From Burkholderia sp. Ax-1724 (GTDB lineage: Bacteria; Pseudomonadota; Gammaproteobacteria; Burkholderiales; Burkholderiaceae), in assembly GCF_011752995.1 (NCBI RefSeq), contig NZ_VWWL01000023.1, positions 62,001 through 126,000 on the forward strand: DNA of 64,000 bases, given 5' to 3'. A program made the position numbers and the translations under genes. The notes beneath the pieces are model-generated. The model had not been told where the DNA came from. It saw nothing but the letters and a program-made list of their open reading frames with translations, and searched no databases. Positions 7,455-15,864 of the stretch are shown here, piece after piece; the stretch's first letter is position 1; each line of letters starts with the position of its first letter.

Positions 7455-10440
7455 GGGCGGGTTTGTCCTGCGGGTTGAGGGCGGCGTCTTCGTCGTCGAG
7501 CATATCGGGTACGGCGGGCGGCGTCTGGACCGGCAGCGTGAACCAGAAGCGCGCGCCTGCGACGCGGCCGTCCGCGCCGATCCGGTTGAGCGCGCCGATC
7601 GTGCCGCCGTGCGCCTCGACGATCGCGCGGCAGATCGCGAGCCCGAGGCCGATACCCGGTTTCGCCGACTCCTTCTCGCCGCGCGTGAACTTCTCGAACA
7701 CGCGCGCTTCCATGCCGGCCGGCAGGCCAGGGCCGTCGTCGTCGACGCTCACGCGCACGAACGGCGCGCCGTCCGCCTCGATCCGCTCTGCGCCGATCGT
7801 CAGCGGCGTACCGGGCGCGGTGTACTTGGCGGCATTCTCGAACAGGTTCGAGAAGAGCCGCTCCATCAGCACCGCGTCGAGGTGCAGCAGCGGCAGATCG
7901 GCGGGCAGCACGACCCGCGCCGGGTGCCCGGCGAGCACGCGCCGGCAGGCGCGCAGCGCGGCGCCGACAGTCTCCTCGAGCAGCGTCCATTGCTGGTTCA
8001 GTTGCAGGCTGCCGGCCTGCAAACGCGCCATGTCGAGCAGATTCGTGACGATGCCGGTCATGCGCAGCGCCTCTTCGTGAATCGCCTCGACGAGTTCGTC
8101 GCTGCGCCGCGCGGCGGCTTGTGCTTCGGTTTGCGTTGCGCTGTGCGCCTGTGCCGCTATTTCCACCGGTGCGCCTGGCTGTGCGTGCGCCTGTGCTTCC
8201 GCCTGTGCCTCGCGTTGCTCCTCGGCCCGCGCCTCAGGTCGCGCATTCCCCAACGCTTGCGCGCGCGTGGCGGCCTGCGCATCCGCACGCCCAACTTCCG
8301 CCGCCCCCTGCCGCCCCTGCGCGAGCATCGACGAAAACCCCACGATCGTCGTAAGCGGCGTGCGCAGATCGTGCGAAATCGCCGACAGCAACGAATTGCG
8401 CAGCCGCTCCGACTCCATGTTGACGAGCGCGTCGCGCGCGATATCGACGTAATGCACGCGTTCGAGCGCGAGCGCGATCTGCGCGGCGAACGCGTCGAGC
8501 ATGCGCCGCTGCTCGGGCACGTCGAGTTCGCGCTCGTCGCGCAGCACGGCCGCGAGCACGCCGCGCGTGCGCATCGGTGCCTTCAGCGGCAGATACAGCG
8601 CGGCCGCCGCGGGCAGCGTGTCGGTGCCGTGGCCGGCCGGCTTCTGCTGATCGTAGACCCACTGGCCGACGTCGAGATCGAGCGCGCCGCCGTCGAGCGT
8701 GATCGCAGCATCCGGGTCCTCGATCTTCTGCCTGACCTGATTGGCGCTGTCCGGCAGCAGGATCGCGACGCGCGCGCCGAACACCTCGCTCACGTGCCGG
8801 CTGCCGGTTCCGACGATCTGCTCGGTGGTCAGCGCCGCGGCCAGTTCGCGCGCCATCTCGTACATCGCGCCGGTGCGCTGCTCGCGGCGCCGCGCGACGC
8901 TCGCCTCGCGGCGCAGGCTCGACGTCAGATGGCTGATGACGAGCGAGGTCAGCAGCATGCCGAAGAACGTCAGCAGGTACTGCGTATCGGAAACCGACAG
9001 CGACATGCGCGGCGGCACGAAAAAGAAATCGAACGCGGCGACGCTCGCGAACGACAGCACGACACCGGGCCCGCGTCCGATCTTCACCGCCGTGAAGATC
9101 ACGCCGAGCAGGTACAGCATCACGAGATTGGTCAGGTCGATGCGATCGATCAGCTGGCTCGACAGCAGCGTGATGGCCGTGCCGATCGCCAGCGCGAACG
9201 CATACGCGCGCGCCGGCGAGCGGCGCTCGCGCGCCGCGCTCATGGCCTCGCGCCATGCATTCGCGGTCGTATTCAGGAGACGCCGCTGCTCGGCGCCCTC
9301 GCGCTCCGACGATACGCGAATCAGCGTGAGATCGAGGTCGCCGCCCTTCTCGGCGATGCGCTCGCCGAGCGGCCTGCGCAGCCAGCGCTTCAGCCCCGTG
9401 CGCACCGAGGCGCCCGCCACGAGCTTCGACACGTTGCGCGCCTGGGCGTAGCCGATCAATGCATCGAGCGCGTCGGCGGCGGCGAGCGTGGCGGTCTCGG
9501 CGCCCAGTTCGGCGGCGAGCTTCAGCGCGTTCAAGGTGCGTTCGCGGCGCGCATCGGGCAGACGCTGCAACGCGGGCGTTTCGACATACACGGCGAGCCA
9601 GTCGGCCCGCAGGCTCGCGGCAAGACGCGCCGCCGCGCGCACCAGCGCCGGCGCTTCCGGCCCGGGCCCGACGCACACGAGCAGGCGCTCGCGCGCCTGC
9701 CAGATGCGCTGGATCGAACGGTCGGCGCGGTACTCGCGCATCTGCGCGTCGACGCGATCGGCGGTGCGGCGCAGCGCCAGCTCGCGCAGCGCGATCAGGT
9801 TGCCCTTGCGAAAGAAATTGCGCACCGCGCGCTCGGCCTGCTGCGCCATATAGACCTTGCCGTCGCGCAGGCGGTCGAGCAGTTCCTCGGCGGGCAGATC
9901 GACGAGCGTGACTTCGTCGGCGTGATCGAACACGCGATCGGGCACGGTCTCCCACACGCGGATGCCGGTGATCTGGCCGACCACGTCGTTGAGACTTTCG
10001 AGGTGCTGCACGTTGACGGTCGTATAGACGTCGAGGCCCGCGTCGAGCAGTTCGTAGACGTCCTGCCAGCGCTTCAGATGACGCGCGCCCGGCACGTTCG
10101 AATGCGCGAGTTCGTCGACGAGAATCAGTTGCGGCTTGCGCGCGAGCGCGGCGTCGAGATCGAACTCGCCGAGCTTGCGGCCGCGGTATTCGATATGCGC
10201 GAGCGGCAGCACGTCGAGGCCCGCGAGCAGCGCGGCGGTTTCGCCGCGCCCATGCGTTTCGGCGATGCCGACCAGCACCTCGACGCCCTCTTCCTGGCGG
10301 CGGCGCGCGGCCTGCAACATCGCATAGGTCTTGCCGACGCCGGCCGACGCGCCAAAGAAAATTTTCAGCCGGCCGCGCTGGCGTTTTTCTTCGTCGCGCT
10401 GCAGCTTGTCGAGCAATTCGTCAGGATCGGGGCGGTTCAT
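7447..10440 (-). CDS. kdpD: KdpD sensor histidine kinase
   Basis: The 997-aa product has every KdpD module: N-terminal KdpD domain with P-loop FFGASAGVGKTYAML and DELAHSNVPGARHLKRW, a USP-like domain (about 245-370), four TM helices (about 400-500), a GAF-like region, the His box ISHDLRTPLTTIVGF (His690), the N box NLFENAAKY and G boxes DDGPGLP and GIGLGLAI. It senses low K+ and phosphorylates KdpE. It is longer than E. coli KdpD (894 aa): about 60 Ala/Gln/Glu-rich residues (roughly 708-776) sit just after the His box, between the two dimerisation helices. It follows kdpC after 271 bp. Confidence 0.95.
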   Translation of the reverse strand: MNRPDPDELLDKLQRDEEKRQRGRLKIFFGASAGVGKTYAMLQAARRRQEEGVEVLVGIAETHGRGETAALLAGLDVLPLAHIEYRGRKLGEFDLDAALARKPQLILVDELAHSNVPGARHLKRWQDVYELLDAGLDVYTTVNVQHLESLNDVVGQITGIRVWETVPDRVFDHADEVTLVDLPAEELLDRLRDGKVYMAQQAERAVRNFFRKGNLIALRELALRRTADRVDAQMREYRADRSIQRIWQARERLLVCVGPGPEAPALVRAAARLAASLRADWLAVYVETPALQRLPDARRERTLNALKLAAELGAETATLAAADALDALIGYAQARNVSKLVAGASVRTGLKRWLRRPLGERIAEKGGDLDLTLIRVSSEREGAEQRRLLNTTANAWREAMSAARERRSPARAYAFALAIGTAITLLSSQLIDRIDLTNLVMLYLLGVIFTAVKIGRGPGVVLSFASVAAFDFFFVPPRMSLSVSDTQYLLTFFGMLLTSLVISHLTSSLRREASVARRREQRTGAMYEMARELAAALTTEQIVGTGSRHVSEVFGARVAILLPDSANQVRQKIEDPDAAITLDGGALDLDVGQWVYDQQKPAGHGTDTLPAAAALYLPLKAPMRTRGVLAAVLRDERELDVPEQRRMLDAFAAQIALALERVHYVDIARDALVNMESERLRNSLLSAISHDLRTPLTTIVGFSSMLAQGRQGAAEVGRADAQAATRAQALGNARPEARAEEQREAQAEAQAHAQPGAPVEIAAQAHSATQTEAQAAARRSDELVEAIHEEALRMTGIVTNLLDMARLQAGSLQLNQQWTLLEETVGAALRACRRVLAGHPARVVLPADLPLLHLDAVLMERLFSNLFENAAKYTAPGTPLTIGAERIEADGAPFVRVSVDDDGPGLPAGMEARVFEKFTRGEKESAKPGIGLGLAICRAIVEAHGGTIGALNRIGADGRVAGARFWFTLPVQTPPAVPDMLDDEDAALNPQDKPAHE

Positions 10441-10563
10441 GCTCAGTGGTTTTCAGGGTCGCGCGAGCGGCGCTTTCTGCATGGTGGCACGGCCCGCGCC
10501 GGCCCGCAAATAACAGCGCGGCGCCACGCGAGCGCCGCCCTTTCGGTTGAACCGCAACGGCAA

Positions 10564-10589
10564 CGTGCCTCGTCGCGCGACGAGGCACG
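10564..10589. repeat. 26-nt perfect palindrome between kdpC and kdpD
   Basis: Arms CGTGCCTCGTCG and CGACGAGGCACG are perfect complements separated by CG, giving a fully self-complementary 26-mer. It lies 124 bp upstream of kdpD and 123 bp after kdpC. There is no T-run on the minus strand after it, so it is not a classical intrinsic terminator. It could be an RNA stem that lowers kdpDE expression relative to kdpFABC, or a protein site. Confidence 0.55.
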
Positions 10590-10711
10590 GTTTGCCCTGC
10601 GGCATGACTTTGTGGCCCGACTTTGCGGCCGCATCTTACCGCCGCTTCCGTCGGCTTTGCCGGCCTCTGCCAGCTTCTTCCCACTTCTGCCCGTTACGCA
10701 ATGGCCCGCGC

Positions 10712-11290
10712 TCAACCGTGCTGCATCTCGTCGAGCGCGAGATTGAGCTTCAGCACATTCACGCGCGGCTCACCGAGCACGCCGAACTGGCGGCCCGTCG
10801 TATAGCGCGCGACGAGCGCCTGCACGTCACTCACCGCGAGGTGCCGCGCCTGCGCCACCCGCGCGACCTGATACGCGGCCGCGGCCGGGCTGATCTCGGG
10901 ATCGAGCCCGCTGCCCGACGAAGTCACCAGATCGACCGGCACCGGCTTCGACAGATCGGTGCCCGCTGCCTTCAAGGCATCGAGCCGGCCCTTGATCTCG
11001 TCGAGCAGCGCCGGATTGTTCGGCCCGAGGTTCGAGCCGCCCGAATTCTGCGCGTTGTACGGCATCGGCGTGGTCGCCGACAGGCGGCCCCAGAAGTACT
11101 GCGGCGCATCGAACTGCTGGCCGATCAGTTGCGAGCCGACCAGCTTGCCGTTGCGCTCGATCAGGCTGCCGTTGGCCTGGTCGTGAAACGCCGCCTGACC
11201 GATCGCGGTCATCACGGCGGGATAAGCGAGTCCGGTAATCACGGTCAATACCGCGAAGATCACGATCAACGGACGGAACAGATTTTTCAT
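10712..11290 (-). CDS. kdpC: KdpC, potassium-transporting ATPase subunit C
   Basis: The 192-aa product starts with a single TM helix (LFRPLIVIFAVLTVITGLAYP) and carries KdpC signatures: GSQLIGQQF, YFWGRLSATTPMPYNAQNSGGSNLGPNNPAL, VTSSGSGLDPEISP and a C-terminal GVLGEPRVNVLKLNLAL. KdpC is the small periplasm-facing subunit of the KdpFABC K+ pump. It follows kdpB after 73 bp. Confidence 0.96.
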   Translation of the reverse strand: MKNLFRPLIVIFAVLTVITGLAYPAVMTAIGQAAFHDQANGSLIERNGKLVGSQLIGQQFDAPQYFWGRLSATTPMPYNAQNSGGSNLGPNNPALLDEIKGRLDALKAAGTDLSKPVPVDLVTSSGSGLDPEISPAAAAYQVARVAQARHLAVSDVQALVARYTTGRQFGVLGEPRVNVLKLNLALDEMQHG

Positions 11291-11363
11291 GATGGGTCTC
11301 TTTCCCTTTTCGTCACTTCAGTACGCCGGCACAGCGGCGCTTCGTAGCCGGCGCGCCGCATGT

Positions 11364-13475
11364 TCAAACCCAGCCGAGCGCGGCGAGCACCATGTCGATC
11401 AGCTTGATGCCGATGAACGGCACGATGATTCCGCCGAGGCCATAGACCAGCAGATTGCGGCGCAACAGGATCGCCGCGCCTAGCGCGCGATAGCGCACAC
11501 CCTTGAGCGCGAGCGGAATCAGCAGCACGATGATGAGCGCGTTGAAGATCACCGCCGACATGATGGCCGAGGCCGGCGTCGCCAGATGCATCACGTTCAG
11601 CGCGTTCAGCGCCGGATACGTCGAGGCGAACGCGGCTGGAATGATCGCGAAGTACTTGGCGACGTCGTTGGCGATCGAGAACGTGGTCAGCGAGCCGCGC
11701 GTCATCAGCATCTGCTTGCCGATCTCGACGATCTCGATCAGCTTGGTCGGGTTCGAATCGAGATCGACCATGTTGCCGGCCTCTTTCGCGGCCTGCGTGC
11801 CGCTGTTCATCGCCACCGCGACGTCGGCCTGGGCGAGCGCGGGCGCGTCGTTGGTGCCGTCGCCGGTCATCGCGACGAGCCGCCCTTCGGCCTGGTGCGC
11901 GCGGATCGTCGCGAGCTTCGTTTCGGGCGTCGCTTCGGCAAGGAAGTCGTCGACCCCGGCTTCGGCCGCGATCGCGGCGGCGGTCAGGCGGTTGTCGCCC
12001 GTCACCATCACGGTCTTGATGCCCATCTTGCGCAGCTCGGCGAAGCGCTCCTTGATGCCGCCCTTCACGACGTCCTTCAGCTCGATCACGCCGAGCACGC
12101 GCGCGCCCTGCTCGCCCTTCTCGGCGACCACGAGCGGCGTGCTGCCGCGGCGCGCCACGTCCGCGACCGCATGGTCGACTTCGTTCGGGAAACGCCCGCC
12201 GTTCGCTTCGACGTAGTGCTTGAGCGCATCGGCCGCGCCCTTGCGGATTTCGCGGCCATGCGCCCCCGGCGGCGTCCCCTCGGGGGAAAGATCGACGCCG
12301 CTCATGCGCGTCTGCGCGCTGAACGCGAGAAACACCGCATGCAGCGAGCCCATATCGCGCTGCCGGATATTGAAGCGCTGCTTCGCGAGCACGACGATGC
12401 TGCGGCCTTCCGGCGTTTCGTCCGCGAGCGAGGCCAGTTGCGCTGCGTCGGCGAGCGCTTCCTCGGTCAGACCCGGCGCAGGCAGAAACTGCGAGGCCTG
12501 GCGATTGCCGAGCGTGATCGTGCCGGTCTTGTCGAGCAGCAGCACGTCGACGTCGCCGGCCGCTTCGACGGCGCGGCCCGAGGTCGCGATCACGTTCGCC
12601 TGCATCATGCGGCTCATGCCGGCCACGCCGATCGCCGACAACAGCCCGCCGATCGTGGTCGGAATCAGGCACACGAGCAGCGCGACGAGCGCGGTGATCG
12701 TGACGACGTGGCCCGCTTTCGCCACCTCGACGGAAAAGATCGAGAACGGCAGCAGCGTCGCGGTGGCGAGCAGCATCACGATCGTCAGCGCGACGAGCAG
12801 AATCGTCAGCGCGATTTCGTTCGGCGTTTTCTGCCGCTTCGCCCCTTCGACCATCGCGATCATGCGGTCGAGAAACGCCTCGCCCGGATTCGCCGTGACG
12901 CGCACGACGATCCAGTCGGACAGCACGCGCGTGCCGCCCGTCACCGAGGAAAAGTCGCCGCCCGACTCGCGGATCACCGGCGCCGATTCGCCCGTGATCG
13001 CCGACTCGTCGACCGACGCGACGCCCTCGATCACTTCGCCGTCGGCCGGAATCACGTCGCCGGTCTCGACCAGCACGACGTCGCCGCGCCGCAGATCGGA
13101 CGCGGTCATGATGCGGATCGGCGACTTCGGATGCGGCTCGTTGAGCTTCTTGGCCACCACGTCTTTCTTCGCGCTGCGCAGCGACGCGGCCTGGGCCTTC
13201 GAGCGGCCCTCGGCGAGCGCTTCCGCGAAGTTCGCGAACAGCACCGTGAACCACAGCCATAACGAGACCGCGAGAATGAAGCCCGCGGGTGCCTCGGCCT
13301 GGCCGCCGAGCGCGGCGATCCACAGTATCGTGGTCAGCATGCTGCCGACGTACACGCAGAACATCACCGGGTTGCGGAACTGCGTGCGCGGCGTGAGCTT
13401 CTTGAAGGAGTCCACGATCGCCGGGCGCAACAGCACCGGATCGAACATGGACTTCGTAGCGTTATGTTCAGTCAT
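11364..13475 (-). CDS. kdpB: KdpB, potassium-transporting P-type ATPase catalytic subunit
   Basis: The 703-aa P-type ATPase has TGES (161-164), the phosphorylated Asp in DKTGT (Asp315), VMVTGDNRLTA and TGDGTNDAPALAQADVAVAMNSGTQ in the nucleotide and phosphorylation domains, and seven TM helices. It hydrolyses ATP to drive K+ uptake through KdpA. ATG at 13475 (MTEHNATKS) gives the usual length; an in-frame extension upstream is not conserved-looking. A 121-bp gap separates it from kdpA. Confidence 0.96.
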   Translation of the reverse strand: MTEHNATKSMFDPVLLRPAIVDSFKKLTPRTQFRNPVMFCVYVGSMLTTILWIAALGGQAEAPAGFILAVSLWLWFTVLFANFAEALAEGRSKAQAASLRSAKKDVVAKKLNEPHPKSPIRIMTASDLRRGDVVLVETGDVIPADGEVIEGVASVDESAITGESAPVIRESGGDFSSVTGGTRVLSDWIVVRVTANPGEAFLDRMIAMVEGAKRQKTPNEIALTILLVALTIVMLLATATLLPFSIFSVEVAKAGHVVTITALVALLVCLIPTTIGGLLSAIGVAGMSRMMQANVIATSGRAVEAAGDVDVLLLDKTGTITLGNRQASQFLPAPGLTEEALADAAQLASLADETPEGRSIVVLAKQRFNIRQRDMGSLHAVFLAFSAQTRMSGVDLSPEGTPPGAHGREIRKGAADALKHYVEANGGRFPNEVDHAVADVARRGSTPLVVAEKGEQGARVLGVIELKDVVKGGIKERFAELRKMGIKTVMVTGDNRLTAAAIAAEAGVDDFLAEATPETKLATIRAHQAEGRLVAMTGDGTNDAPALAQADVAVAMNSGTQAAKEAGNMVDLDSNPTKLIEIVEIGKQMLMTRGSLTTFSIANDVAKYFAIIPAAFASTYPALNALNVMHLATPASAIMSAVIFNALIIVLLIPLALKGVRYRALGAAILLRRNLLVYGLGGIIVPFIGIKLIDMVLAALGWV

Positions 13476-13596
13476 TGAATCCTCGAATATCGCGTTGCGC
13501 GGGCCGGGGCTCGCCCGGGTCTTGCCTGGGTCTTGCAACCCGCTGCCGCCGGCGCGCGCTTTTGAGCTGTTCAGTTGCGGGTTTGCCTGCGCCGCC

Positions 13597-15402
13597 TCAC
13601 TGCGCGCCCATCATCATCAGATGCTCGACACCGGGGCCGAGCGCGAGCGCCGGCACGTAGGTCAGCGCGCCGACCAGCAGCACGGTGCCGAGCAGCAGCA
13701 CGACGAAGAGCGGCCCATGCGTCGGCAGCGTGCCGCCCGTCACGCCGATGCGCTTCTTCGCGGCGAGCGAGCCGGCAATCGCGAGCACCGGCACGATCGT
13801 GCCGAAGCGGCCGAACCACATCGCAATCGCGGTGAGCCAGTTGTAGAACGGCGTATTCACCGACAAGCCCGCGAACGCGCTGCCGTTGTTGTTCGCGGCC
13901 GAGCTGAACGCGTAGAGGATTTCGGAGAAGCCGTGCGCGCCCGGGTTCGCGATGCCGGCGCGGCCCGCGTCGCTGAGCACCGCGATCGAGGTGCCCACCA
14001 GCACGAGCAGCGGCGTGAGCAGCACGACGATCGACACCATCTTCATCTCGTACGCCTCGATCTTCTTGCCGACGTATTCAGGAGTACGGCCGATCATCAG
14101 ACCCGCGACGAACACCGCGAGCAGCGCGAACACGAGCATGCCGTACATGCCGGAGCCGACGCCGCCGAAGATCACCTCGCCGAGCTGCATCAGCAGCATC
14201 GGGTAGAGGCCGCCGATCGGCGTCAGCGAGTCGTGCGTATTGACGACCGCGCCGCACGACGCCGCCGTGGTCGCGACCGTGAAGATGCCCGACTGCGCGA
14301 TGCCGAAGCGCGTTTCCTTGCCCTCGGCGTTACCGCCCGCTTGCAGCGCGCTGGCCGACTGATCGACATGCAGCGCCGCAAAGGCCGGATTGCCGCGCTG
14401 CTCCGCGCTCATTTCGCCGAACACGCAAACGCCGAACGCGATCGTCATTGCCGCGAGCACGGCCACGCCCTGCCTGCGGTCGCCGATCGCACGGCCGAAC
14501 ACGAGCGTGAGCGCGGCCGGGATGATGAGGATCGAGAAGATCTGCACGAAGTTCGAGAACGGCGTCGGGTTTTCGTACGGGTGCGCCGAATTGGCGTTGA
14601 AGAAACCGCCGCCGTTGGTGCCGAGCATCTTGATCGCTTCCTGCGAGGCGACCGGGCCCATCGCGAGGGTCTGCGTCTTCACGGGCGTGTCGACCGTGAC
14701 CGGATTGCCCTTCGCGTCCTTCACCGGGTTGCCTTGCGCGTCGAGCTTCGGCGCGGCGTAGGTGGTGGTTTGCAGCGTCGGCACGTCCTGATACGCCTTG
14801 AAGTTCTGGATCACGCCCTGGCTCATCAGCAAGGCCGCGACGAGAGCCGCCATCGGCAGCAGCACGTACAGCGTCACGCGCGTGACGTCGACCCAGAAGT
14901 TGCCGATGGTCTGCGCGGTATGGCGCGCGAAACCGCGAATCAGCGCCATCACGACGACGATGGCGGTCGCCGCCGACAGGAAGTTCTGCACGGTCAAGCC
15001 GAGCATCTGCGTCAGATAGCCGACGCTCTGCTCGGGCGTGTAGTCCTGCCAGTTCGTGTTGGTCACGAAGCTGACGGCCGTGTTGAAGGCGCTGTCGACC
15101 GACATCGCGCCGAATTGCTGCGGATTGCCAGGCAACCCGCCCTGCACGCGCAGCAGCACGTACAGGAACAGTGCGCCGAGCACGTTGAACGCGATCGTCG
15201 CGATCGCGTAATGCTTCCAGCCCATCTCCCGTGACGCATCGACACCCGCGATACGGTAAAGCAGCCGTTCGAGCGGCGCGCCGAGGCGCACCACGCGCGA
15301 ACTGCCGTCCATCACCGCGCCGATATAGCTCGCCACCGGCACCGCGGCAGCCAGCAGCACGACGATAAAAAGGCTCGCCTGCAGGACATTGTTCGCGTTC
15401 AT
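13597..15402 (-). CDS. kdpA: KdpA, potassium-transporting ATPase channel-like subunit
   Basis: The 601-aa, roughly ten-TM product carries KdpA pore and loop signatures: NTNWQDYTPEQSVGYLTQM, TNGGGFFNANSAHPYENPTP, CGAVVNTHDSLTPIGG and ANNNGSAFAGL. KdpA belongs to the SKT superfamily and forms the K+-selective entry path of the KdpFABC pump. Its ATG overlaps the TGA of kdpF (ATGA). Confidence 0.96.
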   Translation of the reverse strand: MNANNVLQASLFIVVLLAAAVPVASYIGAVMDGSSRVVRLGAPLERLLYRIAGVDASREMGWKHYAIATIAFNVLGALFLYVLLRVQGGLPGNPQQFGAMSVDSAFNTAVSFVTNTNWQDYTPEQSVGYLTQMLGLTVQNFLSAATAIVVVMALIRGFARHTAQTIGNFWVDVTRVTLYVLLPMAALVAALLMSQGVIQNFKAYQDVPTLQTTTYAAPKLDAQGNPVKDAKGNPVTVDTPVKTQTLAMGPVASQEAIKMLGTNGGGFFNANSAHPYENPTPFSNFVQIFSILIIPAALTLVFGRAIGDRRQGVAVLAAMTIAFGVCVFGEMSAEQRGNPAFAALHVDQSASALQAGGNAEGKETRFGIAQSGIFTVATTAASCGAVVNTHDSLTPIGGLYPMLLMQLGEVIFGGVGSGMYGMLVFALLAVFVAGLMIGRTPEYVGKKIEAYEMKMVSIVVLLTPLLVLVGTSIAVLSDAGRAGIANPGAHGFSEILYAFSSAANNNGSAFAGLSVNTPFYNWLTAIAMWFGRFGTIVPVLAIAGSLAAKKRIGVTGGTLPTHGPLFVVLLLGTVLLVGALTYVPALALGPGVEHLMMMGAQ

Positions 15403-15491
15403 TCGATGTCCTCCGCGCGCAGCAGCGCATACACGAGATACGCGAACAGCAGCGCGGTCGACGCGCCGGCCAGCCAGAGCATCCAGGTCAT
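15399..15491 (-). CDS. kdpF: KdpF, small stabilising subunit of the Kdp ATPase
   Basis: The 30-aa product MTWMLWLAGASTALLFAYLV... ends in LLRAEDIE, a single TM helix with the charged tail of KdpF. It sits in the canonical place, with a 4-bp ATGA overlap to kdpA. Its own ATG overlaps the TGA of a further small ORF upstream. KdpF binds at the KdpA-KdpB interface and stabilises the complex. Confidence 0.92.
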   Translation of the reverse strand: MTWMLWLAGASTALLFAYLVYALLRAEDIE

Positions 15492-15601
15492 GAGCGCGCT
15501 CCCTGTCCGCGGCGGAACTGCGCGAGCTTCTCGCAGCCGTCGATCAATCCGAAGGTCAGCACGGCGAACAGCACGAGCCCCCCGACATACAGCACATCCA
15601 T
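15488..15601 (-). CDS. 37-aa membrane peptide upstream of kdpF
   Basis: An ATG at 15601 with a good ribosome-binding site (GGAG, 7 nt spacing) opens a 37-codon frame: MDVLYVGGLVLFAVLTFGLI followed by DGCEKLAQFRRGQGARS. It has one hydrophobic helix and a basic tail. Its TGA overlaps the kdpF ATG, so it is the first gene of the operon and coupled to kdpF. From memory, similar tiny ORFs precede kdpF in other proteobacteria, usually unannotated. Its role is not known; a modulator of the Kdp complex is a guess. Confidence 0.7.
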   Translation of the reverse strand: MDVLYVGGLVLFAVLTFGLIDGCEKLAQFRRGQGARS

Positions 15602-15640
15602 TTTTGTTCTCCATTGACGGATTCCGGATGGATGCAACGG

Positions 15641-15701
15641 TATGCCGATCCGTCTAAAGGCCTAGTCAAAGATGCGGGGATGCGCGTAAAAATCGTGTAA
15701 A
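15641..15701 (-). promoter_or_regulatory. Candidate kdp promoter with tandem KdpE-like sites
   Basis: Reading the minus strand, TTTACAC (15701-15695) and TTTACGC (15690-15684) form a direct repeat with exactly 11-bp spacing, one helical turn, as expected for a dimeric OmpR-type regulator. The known E. coli KdpE site has related TTTATA/TTTACA blocks. A TTGACT (15669-15664) lies 14 bp downstream and could be a -35; the -10 17 bp on (GGCATA) is weak, in keeping with an activated promoter. The first repeat overlaps the T-tract of the qor terminator. Confidence 0.45.
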
Positions 15702-15739
15702 CGCAAAAGGGCCGCCCGGTCTTGCGACGGAGCGGCCCT
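15701..15739 (-). terminator. Intrinsic terminator of the qor gene
   Basis: On the minus strand AGGGCCGC (15739-15732) pairs perfectly with GCGGCCCT (15715-15708) around a 16-nt loop, followed by TTTGCGTTT. It sits about 125 bp after the qor stop and insulates qor from the kdp operon downstream. Confidence 0.75.
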
Positions 15740-15864
15740 CAGTCAGGCGAGGTGAAACGAGGCAGTGTGTGGGCGGCGCGATTCGCCGCCTTCGTCTTTG
15801 GGTTGGGTTTGGCGCTTGTTTCAGCGCTTGTTTCGCCCTTTACTTCCGCGTTCGCCTTTCGCCC

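Noticed and set aside
7198..10746. A 1182-codon open frame on the plus strand opposite kdpD and kdpE
   Set aside because: The opposite strand encodes clear KdpD/KdpE. The frame is Arg/His/Gln-rich with no motifs, as expected from high-GC antisense shadowing.
12220..15234. A 1004-codon open frame on the plus strand opposite kdpB and kdpA
   Set aside because: It is antisense to conserved P-type ATPase and KdpA coding sequence; composition is Arg/His-rich.
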